From Streptomonospora alba (GTDB lineage Bacteria > Actinomycetota > Actinomycetes > Streptosporangiales > Streptosporangiaceae): a stretch of DNA of 64,000 bases. The position numbers were made by a program, and so were the translations under genes. Numbering within the stretch: position 1 is the stretch's first letter; each line of letters begins with the position of its first letter. Location: positions 48,865-112,864 of the forward strand of contig NZ_JROO01000016.1 in the NCBI RefSeq assembly GCF_000826685.1, in the 5' to 3' direction. Shown one piece after another: positions 42,973-52,184 of the stretch. The notes beneath the pieces were generated by a model. That model did no database searches, was not told where the DNA came from, and saw nothing but the letters and a program-made list of their open reading frames with translations.

Positions 42973-44214
42973 ATGCGCAGAATCCTCATCGTCGGCGCCG
43001 GACAGGCCGGACTCCAACTCGCGTTGAGCCTGCAGAACGCGGGCTACGAGGTCACCGTCATGTCGGCGCGGACCCCCGAGGAGATCCGCAGCGGTCGTGT
43101 CATGTCGACCCAGTGCATGTTCTATCCGGCCCTGGACGTCGAGCGCCGGCACGGCCTCAACCTGTGGGAGGACCAGGCTCCGCGGATCGTCGCCCAGCGC
43201 GTGACCGTATCGGACCCGCCCGGCGACATCGCGTTCGGCTTCGTCGGCCGCTGGGACTCCTACGCGCAGTCGGTCGACCAGCGGGTGAAGATGGCGGGCT
43301 GGCTGGAGCTGTTCGAGAAGCGCGGCGGCGAGGTCGTCTACCACGGCGCCATGACCTCCGAGCTGGAGGGGCTGACGGCGCTCTACGACCTGACCGTCAT
43401 CGCCGCGGGCAAGGGCGACCTGGTCGACGTCTTCGAGCGCGACGCCTCCCGCTCCCCCTACGACACACTGCAGCGCAAGCTCTCCTGCATCTACGTGCGC
43501 GGCATGACGCCGCGGCCCGACTACCCCGAGCACCACGTGCGCATTGCCGCGTTCCCCGGCATCGGCGAGCTGTTCTTCATGCCGGGCATGACCACCACGG
43601 GCCACGCCGACATCCTGCTGTGGGAGGCGGTTCCCGGCGGGCCGTTGGACTGCTGGGACGACCGCCCCGGCCCCGAGGCGCACCTCGAACGCACCCTGGA
43701 GCTGATGCGGCGCTACGTTCCCTGGGAGTACGAGCGCGCCGTGGACGCCCAGCCCACCGACGAGCGCAGCACCCTCGTCGGCGGCTACGCTCCGGTGGTA
43801 CGCCAGCCGGTCGGGCGGCTCTCGGCCACCTCCCACGTGTTGGGCATGGCCGACGTCGTCGTCGCCAACGACCCGGTGACCGGCCAAGGGGCGAACAACG
43901 CCGCGCACTGCGCCGACATCTACCACCGGGCCATCCTGGAGCGCGGCGACCGGCCCTTCGACCCGCAGTGGATGCAGCAGACCTTCGAGGCCTACTGGTC
44001 CTACGCGCGCCACGTCACCGACTTCACCAACATGATGCTGGGCCCGCTGCCGGACCACGTCCAGCGCGTCCTGGCCACCGCGGCCCGTAACGACACGGTC
44101 GCCTACCGGTTCGCCAAGGGCTACACCGACCCCACCGACTTCCAGCACTGGTTCATGGACGCCGACAGCACCGACGCCTACCTCACCTCGGTAGCCGGCG
44201 ACACCGCCTCCTGA
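42973..44214 (+). CDS. Styrene/indole monooxygenase-like flavoprotein (StyA family)
   Basis: The 413-residue protein opens with an FAD fold ILIVGAGQAGLQLALSLQNAGYEVTV and contains MSTQCMFYPALDVERR, VIAAGKGDLVDVF and the second FAD motif VVVANDPVTGQGANNAAH, which are StyA-like. These group E enzymes receive reduced FAD from a separate reductase and epoxidise styrene or indole. No StyB reductase is adjacent. ATG at 42973 has AGAGAGGCGG. Its place as the fifth gene of a conservon (conservons are often followed by P450 or other oxidoreductase genes) implies the signalling complex may gate this enzyme. The real substrate is unknown. Confidence 0.85.
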   Translation: MRRILIVGAGQAGLQLALSLQNAGYEVTVMSARTPEEIRSGRVMSTQCMFYPALDVERRHGLNLWEDQAPRIVAQRVTVSDPPGDIAFGFVGRWDSYAQSVDQRVKMAGWLELFEKRGGEVVYHGAMTSELEGLTALYDLTVIAAGKGDLVDVFERDASRSPYDTLQRKLSCIYVRGMTPRPDYPEHHVRIAAFPGIGELFFMPGMTTTGHADILLWEAVPGGPLDCWDDRPGPEAHLERTLELMRRYVPWEYERAVDAQPTDERSTLVGGYAPVVRQPVGRLSATSHVLGMADVVVANDPVTGQGANNAAHCADIYHRAILERGDRPFDPQWMQQTFEAYWSYARHVTDFTNMMLGPLPDHVQRVLATAARNDTVAYRFAKGYTDPTDFQHWFMDADSTDAYLTSVAGDTAS

Positions 44215-44244
44215 GCCGCGCTCACCGGCCCGACCGCCCGCCGC

Positions 44245-44300
44245 CTATCGCGCGGTTTCCACCGCCCCCGGGCGCCACAGCGGTGAAATCCGCGCGATAG
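44245..44300. terminator. Long inverted repeat, bidirectional terminator
   Basis: Arms of 21 bases (44245-44265 and 44280-44300) match at 19 positions, including the first 11 bases CTATCGCGCGG, with a 14-base loop. It lies between the convergent monooxygenase and Ddn-type genes. The rest of 44215-44443 shows nothing further. Confidence 0.7.
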
Positions 44301-44443
44301 ATCAAGGCGAAGGCAGGGCTCAGGTTTTCACCCGCGTTCGGAGATTGAACGAACCACGGGCGGTCGTACCGTGCGCGGATTCGCCGATTCCCGGAAGCGC
44401 CGAGCTCCGGAACTCGGGTCATGGGCGGTATCGGATTCCTGTT

Positions 44444-44935
44444 TTACGGTTCGCCGCCGGCAGCCGCCCTTGCAGGCGGGGCCGTTACGCGGAACACGGG
44501 GAACCGGTGGGCCACGTGTGCGAACTCCGCCAGCGGCGCGTCCGGGCCGACGGGCAGGTGCGCTCGGGCGTTGGGCGCCCGCCGCAGATAGGCCTTCAGC
44601 ACCGGCGCGCGGTGCTCCGCTGCGATCTCTTCGAGGAGCACCTCCTCGCGGCGGCCGTGGCGCAGCACCGCGGCGCCGCCGGCCGCTCGGACGTTGCGCA
44701 CCCAGTTCGATCCTTCGCCCAGCATCGACACCAGGTGGCGCTCGCCGTCCACCGCGGCCATCACCAGCGGCGTCGTGGCGGTCCTGCCCGTGCGCCTGCC
44801 GGCGACCTCCAGTACGACCAGGCGGTCCGGGGCGATTCCCCGCGCGTAGAGCGCGGCGGTCCACCCGTCGATCGCGCGCGCCGCGCGGTTGGGGCGCCCG
44901 CCCCGGTAGAACCATCTCTTCAGGCTCATGTCCAT
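44444..44935 (-). CDS. F420-dependent nitroreductase-like protein (Ddn family)
   Basis: The 163-residue split beta-barrel protein shows the deazaflavin-dependent family features: LVVLEVAGRRTGRTATTPLVMAAVDGERHLVSMLGEGSNWVRNVRAAGG, the region that binds F420 in Ddn relatives, and a C-terminal FPVFRVT. It probably reduces quinones or related substrates with F420H2. ATG at 44935 (MDMSLKRW) is used; 44929 is equally possible. It is divergent from a TetR gene with TGTAC repeats between them. Confidence 0.85.
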   Translation of the reverse strand: MDMSLKRWFYRGGRPNRAARAIDGWTAALYARGIAPDRLVVLEVAGRRTGRTATTPLVMAAVDGERHLVSMLGEGSNWVRNVRAAGGAAVLRHGRREEVLLEEIAAEHRAPVLKAYLRRAPNARAHLPVGPDAPLAEFAHVAHRFPVFRVTAPPARAAAGGEP

Positions 44936-44965
44936 CGTCCTGTCCACGCCCTCCCTAAGAACACC

Positions 44966-44983
44966 GTACATGTACTTAGTACA
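44966..44983. promoter_or_regulatory. TetR operator (overlapping TGTAC palindromes)
   Basis: GTACATGTAC (44966-44975) and TGTACTTAGTACA (44971-44983) are overlapping palindromes, with two more direct TGTAC units near 44999-45010. They lie in the 87-base region between the Ddn-type and TetR genes. Confidence 0.65.
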
Positions 44984-45022
44984 ATTCGAACGCTAGACTG
45001 TACGCTGTACGATCGTCAATCG

Positions 45023-45721
45023 ATGGCTCAGCGCAAGCGCACAGACGCAGCGGACCGGACGGCGCTCACACCTCGGGCGGTGGCCGAGGGAGCGCTCGCG
45101 CTCGCCGATTCGGCGGGTTTGGAGGCGGTGACGATCCGCCGGCTGGCGCAGGAGCTCGGGGTCACCCCCATGGCGCTGTACTGGCACTTCCGCAGCAAAG
45201 GCGAACTGCTGGACGGCATGGTCGACCGGCTCTACGAGAAGATCGACCCGGCGGTGGCCTCCTCCGAGGCGTGGCAGCGGCAGCTGCGAACGCTGCTGGA
45301 GGCGATGGTCGCGGTGCTGCGCGACCACCCCGCCGCCGCTCCCCTGCTCGCTACGCGCAGCACCGCCTCCGAGAGCAGCCTGCGCACGATCGAGGCCATG
45401 CTCGCCGTCCTCCGGTACGCGGGCTTCTCACCGGCCGAAGCGACCCAGATCGCCCGACACGCGCTGAGCACCGTCACCGACCTCGTCGTCCGAGTGCGCG
45501 CAGGCGCGGCGCCGGAAGCACCCGACGACACCGCGGACGAGCGCAGGCGCGCCCGGGCCTTCCTGGAGTCGCTGCCGCCCGCGCGCTATCCGCACCTCGT
45601 CGAGGCGGCCGCCCCCCTGAGCGCGTGCGAGGACCCGGATTCCTCCTACGACTTCGGCCTCGACCTGCTCATGGCGGGCGTCGAGGCGATGGCCGCGCGC
45701 CCCCGGAGCCACGGCGGCTGA
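45023..45721 (+). CDS. TetR-family regulator
   Basis: The 232-residue protein has a TetR helix-turn-helix at about residues 15-60 (TPRAVAEGALALADSAGLEAVTIRRLAQELGVTPMALYWHFRSKGELLDGMVD) and a helical ligand domain of the TetR class C type. ATG at 45023 (MAQRKRTD) is the usual start for the group; the long upstream frame is not coding. It likely represses itself and the divergent Ddn-type reductase through the TGTAC sites. Confidence 0.9.
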   Translation: MAQRKRTDAADRTALTPRAVAEGALALADSAGLEAVTIRRLAQELGVTPMALYWHFRSKGELLDGMVDRLYEKIDPAVASSEAWQRQLRTLLEAMVAVLRDHPAAAPLLATRSTASESSLRTIEAMLAVLRYAGFSPAEATQIARHALSTVTDLVVRVRAGAAPEAPDDTADERRRARAFLESLPPARYPHLVEAAAPLSACEDPDSSYDFGLDLLMAGVEAMAARPRSHGG

Positions 45722-45776
45722 GTGCCGTGGCGGGCGGGCGCCGGGGCGTCCTCGATGTCCGCGGCGCCGGGACGGG

Positions 45777-45819
45777 CCGCTCGCCGGGCACCGGCTCCTG
45801 CCCGGTGCCCGGCGAGCGG
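45777..45819. terminator. Perfect 18-bp bidirectional terminator
   Basis: Arms 45777-45794 and 45802-45819 are exact complements with a 7-base loop, between the convergent TetR and GH51 genes. Confidence 0.85.
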
Positions 45820-45830
45820 GGTCGGTGGAC

Positions 45831-48359
45831 TCAGTCCTGCGGTGTCAGGCGCATGAAGGTGATCGAGTGCGCCGGGAAGGTGTGGGTGAAGGTGCTGTCC
45901 ACGCCCTCGACCGTGGAGGTCTCCGGGCTGACGGGCCGGTCGGCCGCCGTGTTCCGGGCTCCCGGGTCGGCCTGCAGGACGGTCGCCTCGGCGGTGGGCT
46001 CCACCCGGGCCGAGCCGAGGTCGACCGACGTCCGGGCCGCTTCGTCCTGGGCGTTGACGACCTTGACCATGAGTTCGCCGGTCTGCTCGTCGCGTGCGAC
46101 CACCTGGCGGAACGGCTCGGGTGTGGGCGCGGTGAAGCTGTTCCACTCCTCGCCGTCGAGGTAGAGGGTGACCTCGCGGCCGCGCACCTCGATGCGGACG
46201 TCGTAGGCGCGGCCGGCCTCCACGGTGGTGTCGTCGGCGACGACGAGGCTCTTCGCGCCGTCGGAGGCGCGTTCCACCGCGGACTGGGTGTTGTTCCAGC
46301 CGCCGAGGTTCCACCAGTAGTAGTCCCCGGTCCCCTGGACTCCGAACCCGACGAGGAAGCCCTCGGCGCCTTCGCGCTTGGTGGCGGTCACCTCCAGGTC
46401 GTAGTCGTTCCAGTCGGAGTCTCCGGCGGTGACCATGGTGTTCTCGCCGGAGGTCTCGGTCTGCACGTAGGCGCCGTCCTCGACGGCCCAGTTCCCGGCG
46501 TCGGTGGTGTGGGACCACTGGTCGGCGCCGGAGGAGAAGTCGTCGGCCAGCAGCGTCTCGCCGTCGGCGGAGGTCACGCGGACGTCGTCGTACTCGGCGC
46601 TGGTGTTCCAGGTGGACAGCCCCACTGCGCCGGTGATCGGCCCGCCGACACCGGGAGTGCCGGTGGCGGTGCTGGGCACCACACGGTCGCCGGTGTTGGC
46701 GGAGAAGAGCCGCTGCACCTCGTAGTTGGCCGAACCCCAGCTGGTGCTGTTGTCGAACCAGATCAGGTCGGGGGTCCACTGGGTGTCCCACTCGGCGGCG
46801 AGCAGCGGGGCGTAGGAGGCCATCTTGACCACGTCGGCGTTGCGCTCCAGCCCGGTCATGTAGGCGGCCTCCGCCAGAGCGTTGGAGAACCGGTTGCCCT
46901 GCGAGGCGAACTCGCCCAGGTAGACGTCGGGGCCCTCGCGGTCGTAGGAGTCGTAACGGTCGTTGTTGGCCAGGAACCACTCGGGCGAGTTGTAGTAGTG
47001 CTCGTCGACCATGGCCACGCCGTGCTCGCGGTTGAGGTCCCAGGCGCGCTCGAAGACGGTGCCGCCGGAGGACGGACCGGAGTTGCCGACCACGGTGATG
47101 CCGGGATACTCCTCCTCGATGGCGTCGCGGAACCGCAGGAACCTGTCGAAGAACGCGTCGGGCAGGTTCTCCTCGTTGCCGACCTGCACGTGGGTCAGGC
47201 CGAACGGCTCGGGGTGGCCCATCTCGGCACGCACGCCGCCCCATTCGGAGTCCGCCGGCCCGTTGGCGAACTCGATCAGGTCCAGGGTGTCCTGGATGTG
47301 GCGCTGCAGCAGCTCGGGGTCGTCGGTGGCCTCGTCCTCGCCGCAGCCGGTGACCAGGGCGGGCACGACCGGCAGCGGCATGGCGCCGAGGTCCTCGGCG
47401 AACTGGAAGTACTCGTAGTAGCCCAGGCCGTAGGACTGGTTGTAGCCCCAGAAGTTGTGGTTGGTCGCACGCTCCTCGACCGGGCCGACCGTGTCCTTCC
47501 ACTGGTAGGAGCGCTCGCGCGGCCAGTCGGGGCCTTCGTAGGCCTCGTGGCTTCCGGTGTTGACCAGGCAGCCGCCGGGGAAGCGGGCGAAACCGGGGTC
47601 GAGCGCGGCGATCTTCTCGGCGATGTCGGCGCGCAGGCCGTTGTCGCGGCCCTTGAAGGTGTCGCGCGGGAACAGCGAGACCATGTCCAGGCTCAGCGAT
47701 CCCCCGCCGCTGCCGGTGACCGACAGCCGACCGGTGGTGCTGGAGGAGGTCGCGGTCAGCGTGCCGGTGTACCGGGTCCAGCCGCCCTTGTCGGTTTCGA
47801 TCCTCAGCTGCTCGGCGAGGGGCTCGCCCTGGGCATCGCGCAAGCGGACGGTCAGGGGCGCCGCGGCGTTTCCGGGCGCCTTGGCCCACACCGAGAAGTC
47901 GTACTTCTTTCCTTCGGCGACGGTGATTCCGGTCGAGTATCCGCTGTTGACCACGCCGTATTCGCCGCCGTCGGCGGGCAGAGCCAGATGGAGGTAATTG
48001 CGGTTCCGCTCGTGGAGCCGGCCGTCGTCGTTCACGACTTCGGCGTTGCCCGGGGCGTTTCCGATGGCGACCTCCTCCCAGGCGGTCATGGGCGTGTAGT
48101 TCTCGTTGTCGGCGGTGCTGTATTCGAAGGAGCGGTTCTGCACCAGTTCGGCGTAGAGCCCGCCGTCGGCCGCGTGGTTGATGTCTTCGAGGAAGATTCC
48201 GTACATCCGGTCGCTGATCTGCGGGCCGGTGGCGGAGGTGTCGATGTCGATGCCGTAATCGGTCGCGGCCGAGGCGGGGACCGCCGTCGGCACGACGCAC
48301 AGCAGGCCGGCGAGCAGCGCACACGCGGTGCCCGCCGGTCTCCTTCGGTTCGCTCGCAA
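45831..48359 (-). CDS. Secreted GH51 alpha-L-arabinofuranosidase with inserted beta-sandwich module
   Basis: The 842-residue protein has a signal peptide (RANRRRPAGTACALLAGLL...VPASAAT, cut near residue 32). The GH51 TIM barrel carries the acid/base Glu396 in VQVGNEE and nucleophile Glu483 in YLGEFASQ, 87 residues apart, as in the family. A carbohydrate-binding-like insert (about residues 70-235) lies before the barrel, and a concanavalin-like sandwich (about 570-735, LADDFSSGADQWSHTTDAGNW) is inserted after it. The C-terminal beta-sandwich ends FMRLTPQD. TTG at 48359 is chosen from GGAGGAGA just upstream and the clean signal peptide; the frame back to 48629 is rejected. It should release arabinose from arabinan or arabinoxylan. 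Confidence 0.88.
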   Translation of the reverse strand: MRANRRRPAGTACALLAGLLCVVPTAVPASAATDYGIDIDTSATGPQISDRMYGIFLEDINHAADGGLYAELVQNRSFEYSTADNENYTPMTAWEEVAIGNAPGNAEVVNDDGRLHERNRNYLHLALPADGGEYGVVNSGYSTGITVAEGKKYDFSVWAKAPGNAAAPLTVRLRDAQGEPLAEQLRIETDKGGWTRYTGTLTATSSSTTGRLSVTGSGGGSLSLDMVSLFPRDTFKGRDNGLRADIAEKIAALDPGFARFPGGCLVNTGSHEAYEGPDWPRERSYQWKDTVGPVEERATNHNFWGYNQSYGLGYYEYFQFAEDLGAMPLPVVPALVTGCGEDEATDDPELLQRHIQDTLDLIEFANGPADSEWGGVRAEMGHPEPFGLTHVQVGNEENLPDAFFDRFLRFRDAIEEEYPGITVVGNSGPSSGGTVFERAWDLNREHGVAMVDEHYYNSPEWFLANNDRYDSYDREGPDVYLGEFASQGNRFSNALAEAAYMTGLERNADVVKMASYAPLLAAEWDTQWTPDLIWFDNSTSWGSANYEVQRLFSANTGDRVVPSTATGTPGVGGPITGAVGLSTWNTSAEYDDVRVTSADGETLLADDFSSGADQWSHTTDAGNWAVEDGAYVQTETSGENTMVTAGDSDWNDYDLEVTATKREGAEGFLVGFGVQGTGDYYWWNLGGWNNTQSAVERASDGAKSLVVADDTTVEAGRAYDVRIEVRGREVTLYLDGEEWNSFTAPTPEPFRQVVARDEQTGELMVKVVNAQDEAARTSVDLGSARVEPTAEATVLQADPGARNTAADRPVSPETSTVEGVDSTFTHTFPAHSITFMRLTPQD

Positions 48360-48654
48360 GTCTCCTCCGAGGGGGTGTACCGCCGGCGGGGGCTCCGGCG
48401 GCTGCGGGGGATTCGGTCGGGGTCGGGGACCGCGGCCTCCGCTGCGGCCGTGTACAGCAGCGGCGAGCGCGGAGCGGAACGCGGTTCCGACGGTGTGTAA
48501 TGGACGGTGCGCGAAAAAGGGCGACAAGAATCCGGCGAACCGAGGGCGGGGTCGCCAGACCGCGCAGGCGATGAGAATCCGCGACGACGATCGCCATTCC
48601 TCCCGGGGCGCAGTGCGCGTTAGGCACACTCGTCCCGGGGATTTCCTATTCGAT

Positions 48655-48668
48655 TGTTAGCGCTAACA
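48655..48668 (-). promoter_or_regulatory. LacI-type operator upstream of GH51 gene
   Basis: TGTTAGCGCTAACA is a perfect 14-base palindrome with the GCGC centre of LacI-family sites. It lies 296 bases from the GH51 start, so the transcript leader would be long unless the gene starts earlier. No adjacent LacI gene exists. Confidence 0.65.
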
Positions 48669-48702
48669 TTACCTGTCGTCGTTGAACGGGTCGGTTGGCT
48701 GA

Positions 48703-49911
<1,209 letters not shown>

Positions 49912-50088
49912 CGGCCGCTGCGCAGTCGGGTAGGCGCCGAGGCGCTGCTCGGGCACTGCGAGGAGGTGGGAGCGGTCGTGGTTGTCACCGAGGCGCTCGG
50001 CGCCGAGCTGCACGACCGCGTGCACACCGTACCGGCCACTCCCCCGTCCACGACCGGCGCCGCCGACGACGACTCCGCGGGCCGACGG

Positions 50089-50430
50089 TCAGCCCGCGCC
50101 CGGCCACCGGCGGGGCGAGGGCACGTTCGGCGGGATGCGGGAGGGCATGCGGCACCGGGCGGGGACGGCGGCCGGAGGTGAAGGCGGCCGGTTCGGCCGG
50201 AAGCGGGTGATCGCCGCGGCCAGCTCGGCCTCGCCGTCGCCGCACACCAGCACCATGGCCGCGGTGTGGGCGGCCCAGTACTGACCGGTGGCGGCGCCGT
50301 ACCAGACGGTCCAGCCGTAGGGACGGTACGCCCGGCGCAGCCGCGCCAGTGGATGGGCGGCCGCCGCACGCTCCTCCGGGGCGATCGCGGGGTGCGCTGT
50401 CAGGGCGGCCGTGTGCGCGGCGGGGGTCAT
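50089..50430 (-). CDS. Hypothetical protein of the XRE/ATPase trio locus
   Basis: This 113-residue protein is not a recognised enzyme. It contains a compact region LARLRRAYRPYGWTVWYGAATGQYWAAHTAAMVLVCGDGEAELAAAI followed by a Pro/Arg-rich tail. Small Trp/Tyr-rich proteins of this kind are common next to anti-sigma-like ATPase and DUF397 genes in actinobacteria. Its ATG overlaps the stop of the ATPase gene (ATGA), so it is co-translated with it. Confidence 0.6.
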   Translation of the reverse strand: MTPAAHTAALTAHPAIAPEERAAAAHPLARLRRAYRPYGWTVWYGAATGQYWAAHTAAMVLVCGDGEAELAAAITRFRPNRPPSPPAAVPARCRMPSRIPPNVPSPRRWPGAG

Positions 50431-50924
50431 GGCCGCACCTCCTCGCGGCGCGGCAGCGCCGAGGCGGCGGGGGCGGCAGCCCAGCGCAGCTCGAAGTACA
50501 TCCCCGGTCCCCGCCCGGACGTGAAACGGCCCCACCGCTGGGCGAGCGTCGCGACCAGAAGCAGCCCGCGCCCGTGCTCGGCGTCGGGGTCGGGAGCCGA
50601 CGCGGTGGGCGGCAGCGGGCTCAGGAGGCCGCCCTCGTCGCGAACCTCCACGCGCAGCCGCCCGGGGAGGAAGTACGCCCGGACGGCGAACCGCCCGCCG
50701 ACGTCCCCGCTGGGCGTGTGGAGCACGGCGTTCGTGGCGAGTTCGGACAGCAGCAGCGCGGCCGTGTCGGCGGTTTCCGGGGGAACGCCGGCGACCTTCA
50801 TCCGGGCGTCGAGCCACGTCCGCGCCGCCTTGACGCAGTGCGTCCGGCCGTCGAACCGGAATGCGCACCGCCGCAGCCGGAAGCGCCGTGAAAGTCGGGG
50901 TTCGGGGGCGATAGCGTTGGACAT
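50427..50924 (-). CDS. Anti-sigma-factor-like ATPase (HATPase_c_2)
   Basis: The 165-residue protein has the GHKL fold in short form: N box LLSELATNAVLH near residue 58, G1 VRDEGG near 94, and G2 AEHGRGLLLVATLAQRWG near 115. It resembles RsbW/SpoIIAB-type serine kinases that pair with DUF397 and XRE proteins in actinobacteria. The N-terminus is Arg-rich. It is divergent from the XRE gene across about 220 bases. Confidence 0.85.
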   Translation of the reverse strand: MSNAIAPEPRLSRRFRLRRCAFRFDGRTHCVKAARTWLDARMKVAGVPPETADTAALLLSELATNAVLHTPSGDVGGRFAVRAYFLPGRLRVEVRDEGGLLSPLPPTASAPDPDAEHGRGLLLVATLAQRWGRFTSGRGPGMYFELRWAAAPAASALPRREEVRP

Positions 50925-51143
50925 GAGTCCTCACCTGCTGTTTCAGGTCGTGGGCTAAGGCCCTGGTCAGTGATTCCGCACTGGCCAGGGCCGCTTGTGT
51001 CTGAGGCGGGTGCTCGACTTCAGCTGCCGACTTCAGATGGCCACAGTGCCACTCAATCTTGGGTCCGTCCTTGTATGGCCATGGCGTGCAGTTTCTTGTG
51101 GAAACAGGTGGCGCGGTGTAGTAATAAGTGGTCAACTGTAGCC

Positions 51144-51974
51144 ATGAGCCAGGATGCGCAGATGGCGGAGCGGGCAGCGCTCGTACAGTTCGGCAGCGAA
51201 CTGCACAGGTTGCGGCGATCGGCCGACATGTCCCAGCGCGAACTCGCCAAAGCCACTTTGGTGTCGCACCAGATGCTGGGGGCGATCGAGCGCGCGGAGC
51301 GGTCTCCGCGGAAAGAGTTCGCCGAGAAGGCCGACCAGGTACTCAGGGCCAACGGCACGCTCGCTCGGCTGTGGCCGGGTGCCCAGGACGCGTATCCGCA
51401 TTGGTTCAAGAAATTCATCGACTTGGAGGCAGAAGCCCGGGCCATCCACGACTTCCAACTCCAAGCTGTCCCCGGCCTCTTCCAAACGAAGGATTATGCT
51501 CGCGCCGTCCTCGGTGCCGGCTGGCCGCCCAAAGCAGAAGAAGAGAACAGCCGACTGCTTGCAGTTCGACTTGAGCGGCAGACGTTGCTCCAGCGCAAGC
51601 ATCCTCCGCTGCTGTGGGTCGTGATCGACGAGGGGGTACTCCGCCGCCCGGTGGGGTCGGCTGAGATCATGACCGAGCAGCTCGGTCGCCTCTTGGAGAT
51701 CGCCGCTATGCCCTTCATCCGACTTCAGGTCCTTCCCTTCGCACAGGGCGCACACGCAGCGATGGACGGCGCGTTCAAGGTGTTGGACATGAGCAACGGC
51801 GAGACCGTGGCCTACGCGGAAGTTCCGGGAACCGGCCAGGTGATCACCGACAGCGACGAAGTCTCGCAATGTGCATTGCGCTTCGGTGCACTACGCTCGG
51901 CTGCGCTCCCCCCAGACGAGTCCGGCGAATTCATTCGCCAGTACAAGGAAAAATACGAGAATGAAACTCAATGA
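51144..51974 (+). CDS. XRE-family regulator with DUF5753 domain
   Basis: The 276-residue protein has a Cro/CI helix-turn-helix at about residues 15-70 (LHRLRRSADMSQRELAKATLVSHQMLGAIERAERSPRKEF) and a DUF5753 domain (about 90-265, AIHDFQLQAVPGLFQTKDYARAVL to VYAEV/ITDSDEV). The codon use is less GC-rich than the neighbours. ATG at 51144 is preferred. It overlaps the DUF397 gene by 14 bases; the pair is a common actinobacterial regulator module sometimes tied to development or antibiotic control. Confidence 0.92.
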   Translation: MSQDAQMAERAALVQFGSELHRLRRSADMSQRELAKATLVSHQMLGAIERAERSPRKEFAEKADQVLRANGTLARLWPGAQDAYPHWFKKFIDLEAEARAIHDFQLQAVPGLFQTKDYARAVLGAGWPPKAEEENSRLLAVRLERQTLLQRKHPPLLWVVIDEGVLRRPVGSAEIMTEQLGRLLEIAAMPFIRLQVLPFAQGAHAAMDGAFKVLDMSNGETVAYAEVPGTGQVITDSDEVSQCALRFGALRSAALPPDESGEFIRQYKEKYENETQ

Positions 51975-52158
51975 TTCCGGCTGGCGCAAGAGCAGCTACA
52001 GCGGAAACCAAGGAGGCGACTGCGTCGAAGTCGCTGACACCAGACACCAGGTCCACGTCCGCGACACCCGGAACCGGGAACTGGGCCACCTTTCCTTCCC
52101 CGCCGCCTCCTGGAACGCCTTCATCGCCGCCCTCAAAGACGACCGACTGACCGGATAA
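51961..52158 (+). CDS. DUF397 protein
   Basis: The 65-residue protein has the DUF397 core: WRKSSYSGNQGGDCVEVAD, VHVRDTRNRELGHLSFPAASWNAFIAAL. It is thought to act as a partner (often an antitoxin-like or accessory factor) of the upstream XRE protein. ATG at 51961 overlaps the XRE gene end. Confidence 0.92.
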   Translation: MKLNDSGWRKSSYSGNQGGDCVEVADTRHQVHVRDTRNRELGHLSFPAASWNAFIAALKDDRLTG

Positions 52159-52184
52159 GCGCCTGCCGGGCGAGCGGCCGCCCG

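Noticed and set aside
45646..48627. 993-residue minus-strand frame overlapping GH51
   Set aside because: It is an alternate frame of the same strand with Arg-rich content; the neighbouring frame has the GH51 active site.
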